A DNA stretch of 64,000 bases, taken from NCBI GenBank assembly GCA_963757565.1, contig CAVWSB010000011.1, positions 372,001 through 436,000 on the forward strand. Direction: 5' to 3'. Position numbers and translations under genes: made by a program. Under the pieces are notes generated by a model. That model was not told the origin of the DNA. It ran no database searches and was given only the letters and a program-made list of their open reading frames with translations. Shown piece after piece: positions 63,009-64,000 of this stretch (positions within the stretch are counted from its first letter, which is position 1; the number at the start of each line of letters is the position of its first letter). This DNA is from PALSA-894 sp963757565 (lineage in GTDB: Bacteria > Pseudomonadota > Alphaproteobacteria > Rhizobiales > Xanthobacteraceae).

Positions 63009-63525
63009 ATGGCGTTACGCGACATCATCGTTATCCCCGACAAGCGGCTGCGATTGACCTCCGATCCGGTGAAAACCGTCGATGGCGGAGGTACGCCGCC
63101 TCGTCGATGACATGTTCGAGACGATGTACAAGGCGCCCGGCGTCGGGCTTGCGGCGATTCAGATCGGCGTTCCGCGCCGCGTCGTCACCGTCGACACCGC
63201 CAAGAAGGACGAGGAGAAGTCGCCGCTCGCGCTGCTCAATCCTGAAATCACATGGTCCTCGGAACAGAAGGGCACTTACGAGGAAGGGTGCCTGTCGATC
63301 CCGGAATATTATGAGGAGGTCGAGCGGCCCGCGCAGGTGAAGGTCCGCTACATGGACCTCGACGGGAAGACGAAGGAGATCGAGGCCGATGGCCTCCTTG
63401 CAACGGTGCTCCAGCACGAAATCGACCACACCAACGGCGTGCTGTTCATCGACCACATCTCCAAGCTCAAGCGCGACCGCGTGATCAAGAAGTTCGCCAA
63501 GGCCGCGAAGCGGACTGATGATTAA
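63009..63525 (+). CDS. def: Peptide deformylase (one frameshift)
   Basis: A deformylase of about 171 residues removing formyl groups from new proteins. ATG 63009 begins MALRDIIVIPDKRLRLTS. Frames change near 63084, where GGC GGAGG implies one extra G; the rest shows motif 1 GVGLAAIQIG, motif 2 EGCLSIPEYY and motif 3 QHEIDHTNGVLFIDHI with the metal ligands Cys, His, His and catalytic Glu. The gene is normally essential, so the frameshift is best explained as an error. fmt overlaps its stop. Confidence 0.93.
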
Positions 63526-64000
63526 TGCGCCTTATCTTCATGGGCACGCCCGACTTCGCGGTGCCGACGCTGATCGAGCTTGTCGGGCGCGGCCATGAGG
63601 TGGCGGCGGTCTATACCCGCGCGGCCAAGCCCGCCGGGCGTCGCGGACTGGAAACACAAGAGACGCCGGTCGCGCTGAAGGCGCGCGAATTCGCCATTCC
63701 GGTGCTGACACCGAAAACGCTACGAAGCGACGAGGCGCTTGGCGAGTTCACCGCGCACAAGGCCGACGCTGCGGTTGTCGTCGCCTACGGGCTGATCCTG
63801 CCGGTGCCGATTCTGGAGGCGGTGCCGCTCGGCTGTTTCAATGTGCATGCCTCGCTGCTGCCGCGCTGGCGCGGAGCGGCGCCGATCAATCGCGCCATCA
63901 TGGCGGGCGATGCCGAGAGCGGCGTCTGCGTGATGAAGATGGCGGAGGGGCTCGACACCGGGCCGGTCGCCCTGCGCGAAACGACGCCGATTGCGTCCGA
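63525..64000 (+). CDS. fmt: Methionyl-tRNA formyltransferase, N-terminal part (cut by window end)
   Basis: The first 158 residues of Fmt. ATG 63525 overlaps the def stop by one base (TAATG). The formyl-THF binding and catalytic features are seen: LIFMGTPDFAVPTL at the start, VVAYGLILPVPILEAVPLGCFNVHASLLPRWRGAAPINRAI (Asn, His and the SLLPRWRG signature), and the Asp in GLDTGPV. The rest lies beyond the window. Confidence 0.97.
   Translation, partial: MRLIFMGTPDFAVPTLIELVGRGHEVAAVYTRAAKPAGRRGLETQETPVALKAREFAIPVLTPKTLRSDEALGEFTAHKADAAVVVAYGLILPVPILEAVPLGCFNVHASLLPRWRGAAPINRAIMAGDAESGVCVMKMAEGLDTGPVALRETTPIAS

Overview
The window is a GC-rich chromosomal segment of an alphaproteobacterium, most likely a Hyphomicrobiales member near Bradyrhizobiaceae/Xanthobacteraceae. 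The evidence is the cycM/kdsB/pheA neighbourhood, the DUF2865 and DUF1688 proteins, a Yej transporter with two binding proteins, a complete Tad/Cpa pilus locus, and short dispersed palindromic repeats of the type common in that group. No rRNA, tRNA, phage, transposase or CRISPR array was seen. It reads as ordinary core and accessory chromosome with a few local insertions.

Layout. 0-6.3 kb: amidohydrolase end, aldo/keto reductase, FAD oxidoreductase, DUF2865 protein and two tandem ion-transporter-superfamily permeases. 6.4-13.5 kb: polA (with altered proofreading residues), a SemiSWEET, an acyltransferase and hrpB. 13.6-18.4 kb: dgoK-dgoA, then a three-gene block (GTP cyclohydrolase II-like URC1, DUF1688/URC4, upp) matching the URC route of uracil catabolism. 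18.5-23.4 kb: aspartyl protease, phosphomannomutase, pheA, kdsB, and cycM diverging from kdsB. 23.5-33.1 kb: a Yej-type peptide/muropeptide ABC operon with two binding proteins and a PIN-domain toxin-antitoxin pair lodged between permease and ATPase, followed by a hydroxyacid reductase. 33.1-36.5 kb: DsbA-like oxidoreductase, NlpC/P60 peptidase, MarR regulator, M17 aminopeptidase. 36.6-51 kb: tad/cpa pilus genes (tadD, tadC, tadB, cpaF, cpaE, cpaD, cpaC, cpaB, cpaA, two flp pilins, a secretin-N-domain protein, two TadE-like pseudopilins) interrupted by a membrane metallophosphoesterase. 51-53.8 kb: an Lrp regulator diverging from a periplasmic rhodanese and a YeeE/YedE sulfur transporter. 53.9-64 kb: PfkB kinase, nudC, HIT protein, 4.5S RNA, dnaX-ybaB-recR, ampG, rmuC, def-fmt.

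The genes suggest recovery and reuse of nutrients (uracil, galactonate, muropeptides, thiosulfate) alongside surface attachment by Tad pili. Yej permease, AmpG, an NlpC/P60 peptidase and an M17 aminopeptidase together could form a peptidoglycan-recycling set, but this is inference.

A major caveat is sequence quality. At least eleven genes contain frameshifts. Almost every one I resolved is a single extra base, often in a 2-4 base homopolymer, and both flanks translate into conserved protein. They are concentrated at 39.9-46.8 kb and 53.4-55.1 kb and include the normally essential def gene. I therefore treat them as probable sequencing or assembly errors and annotate the genes as whole.
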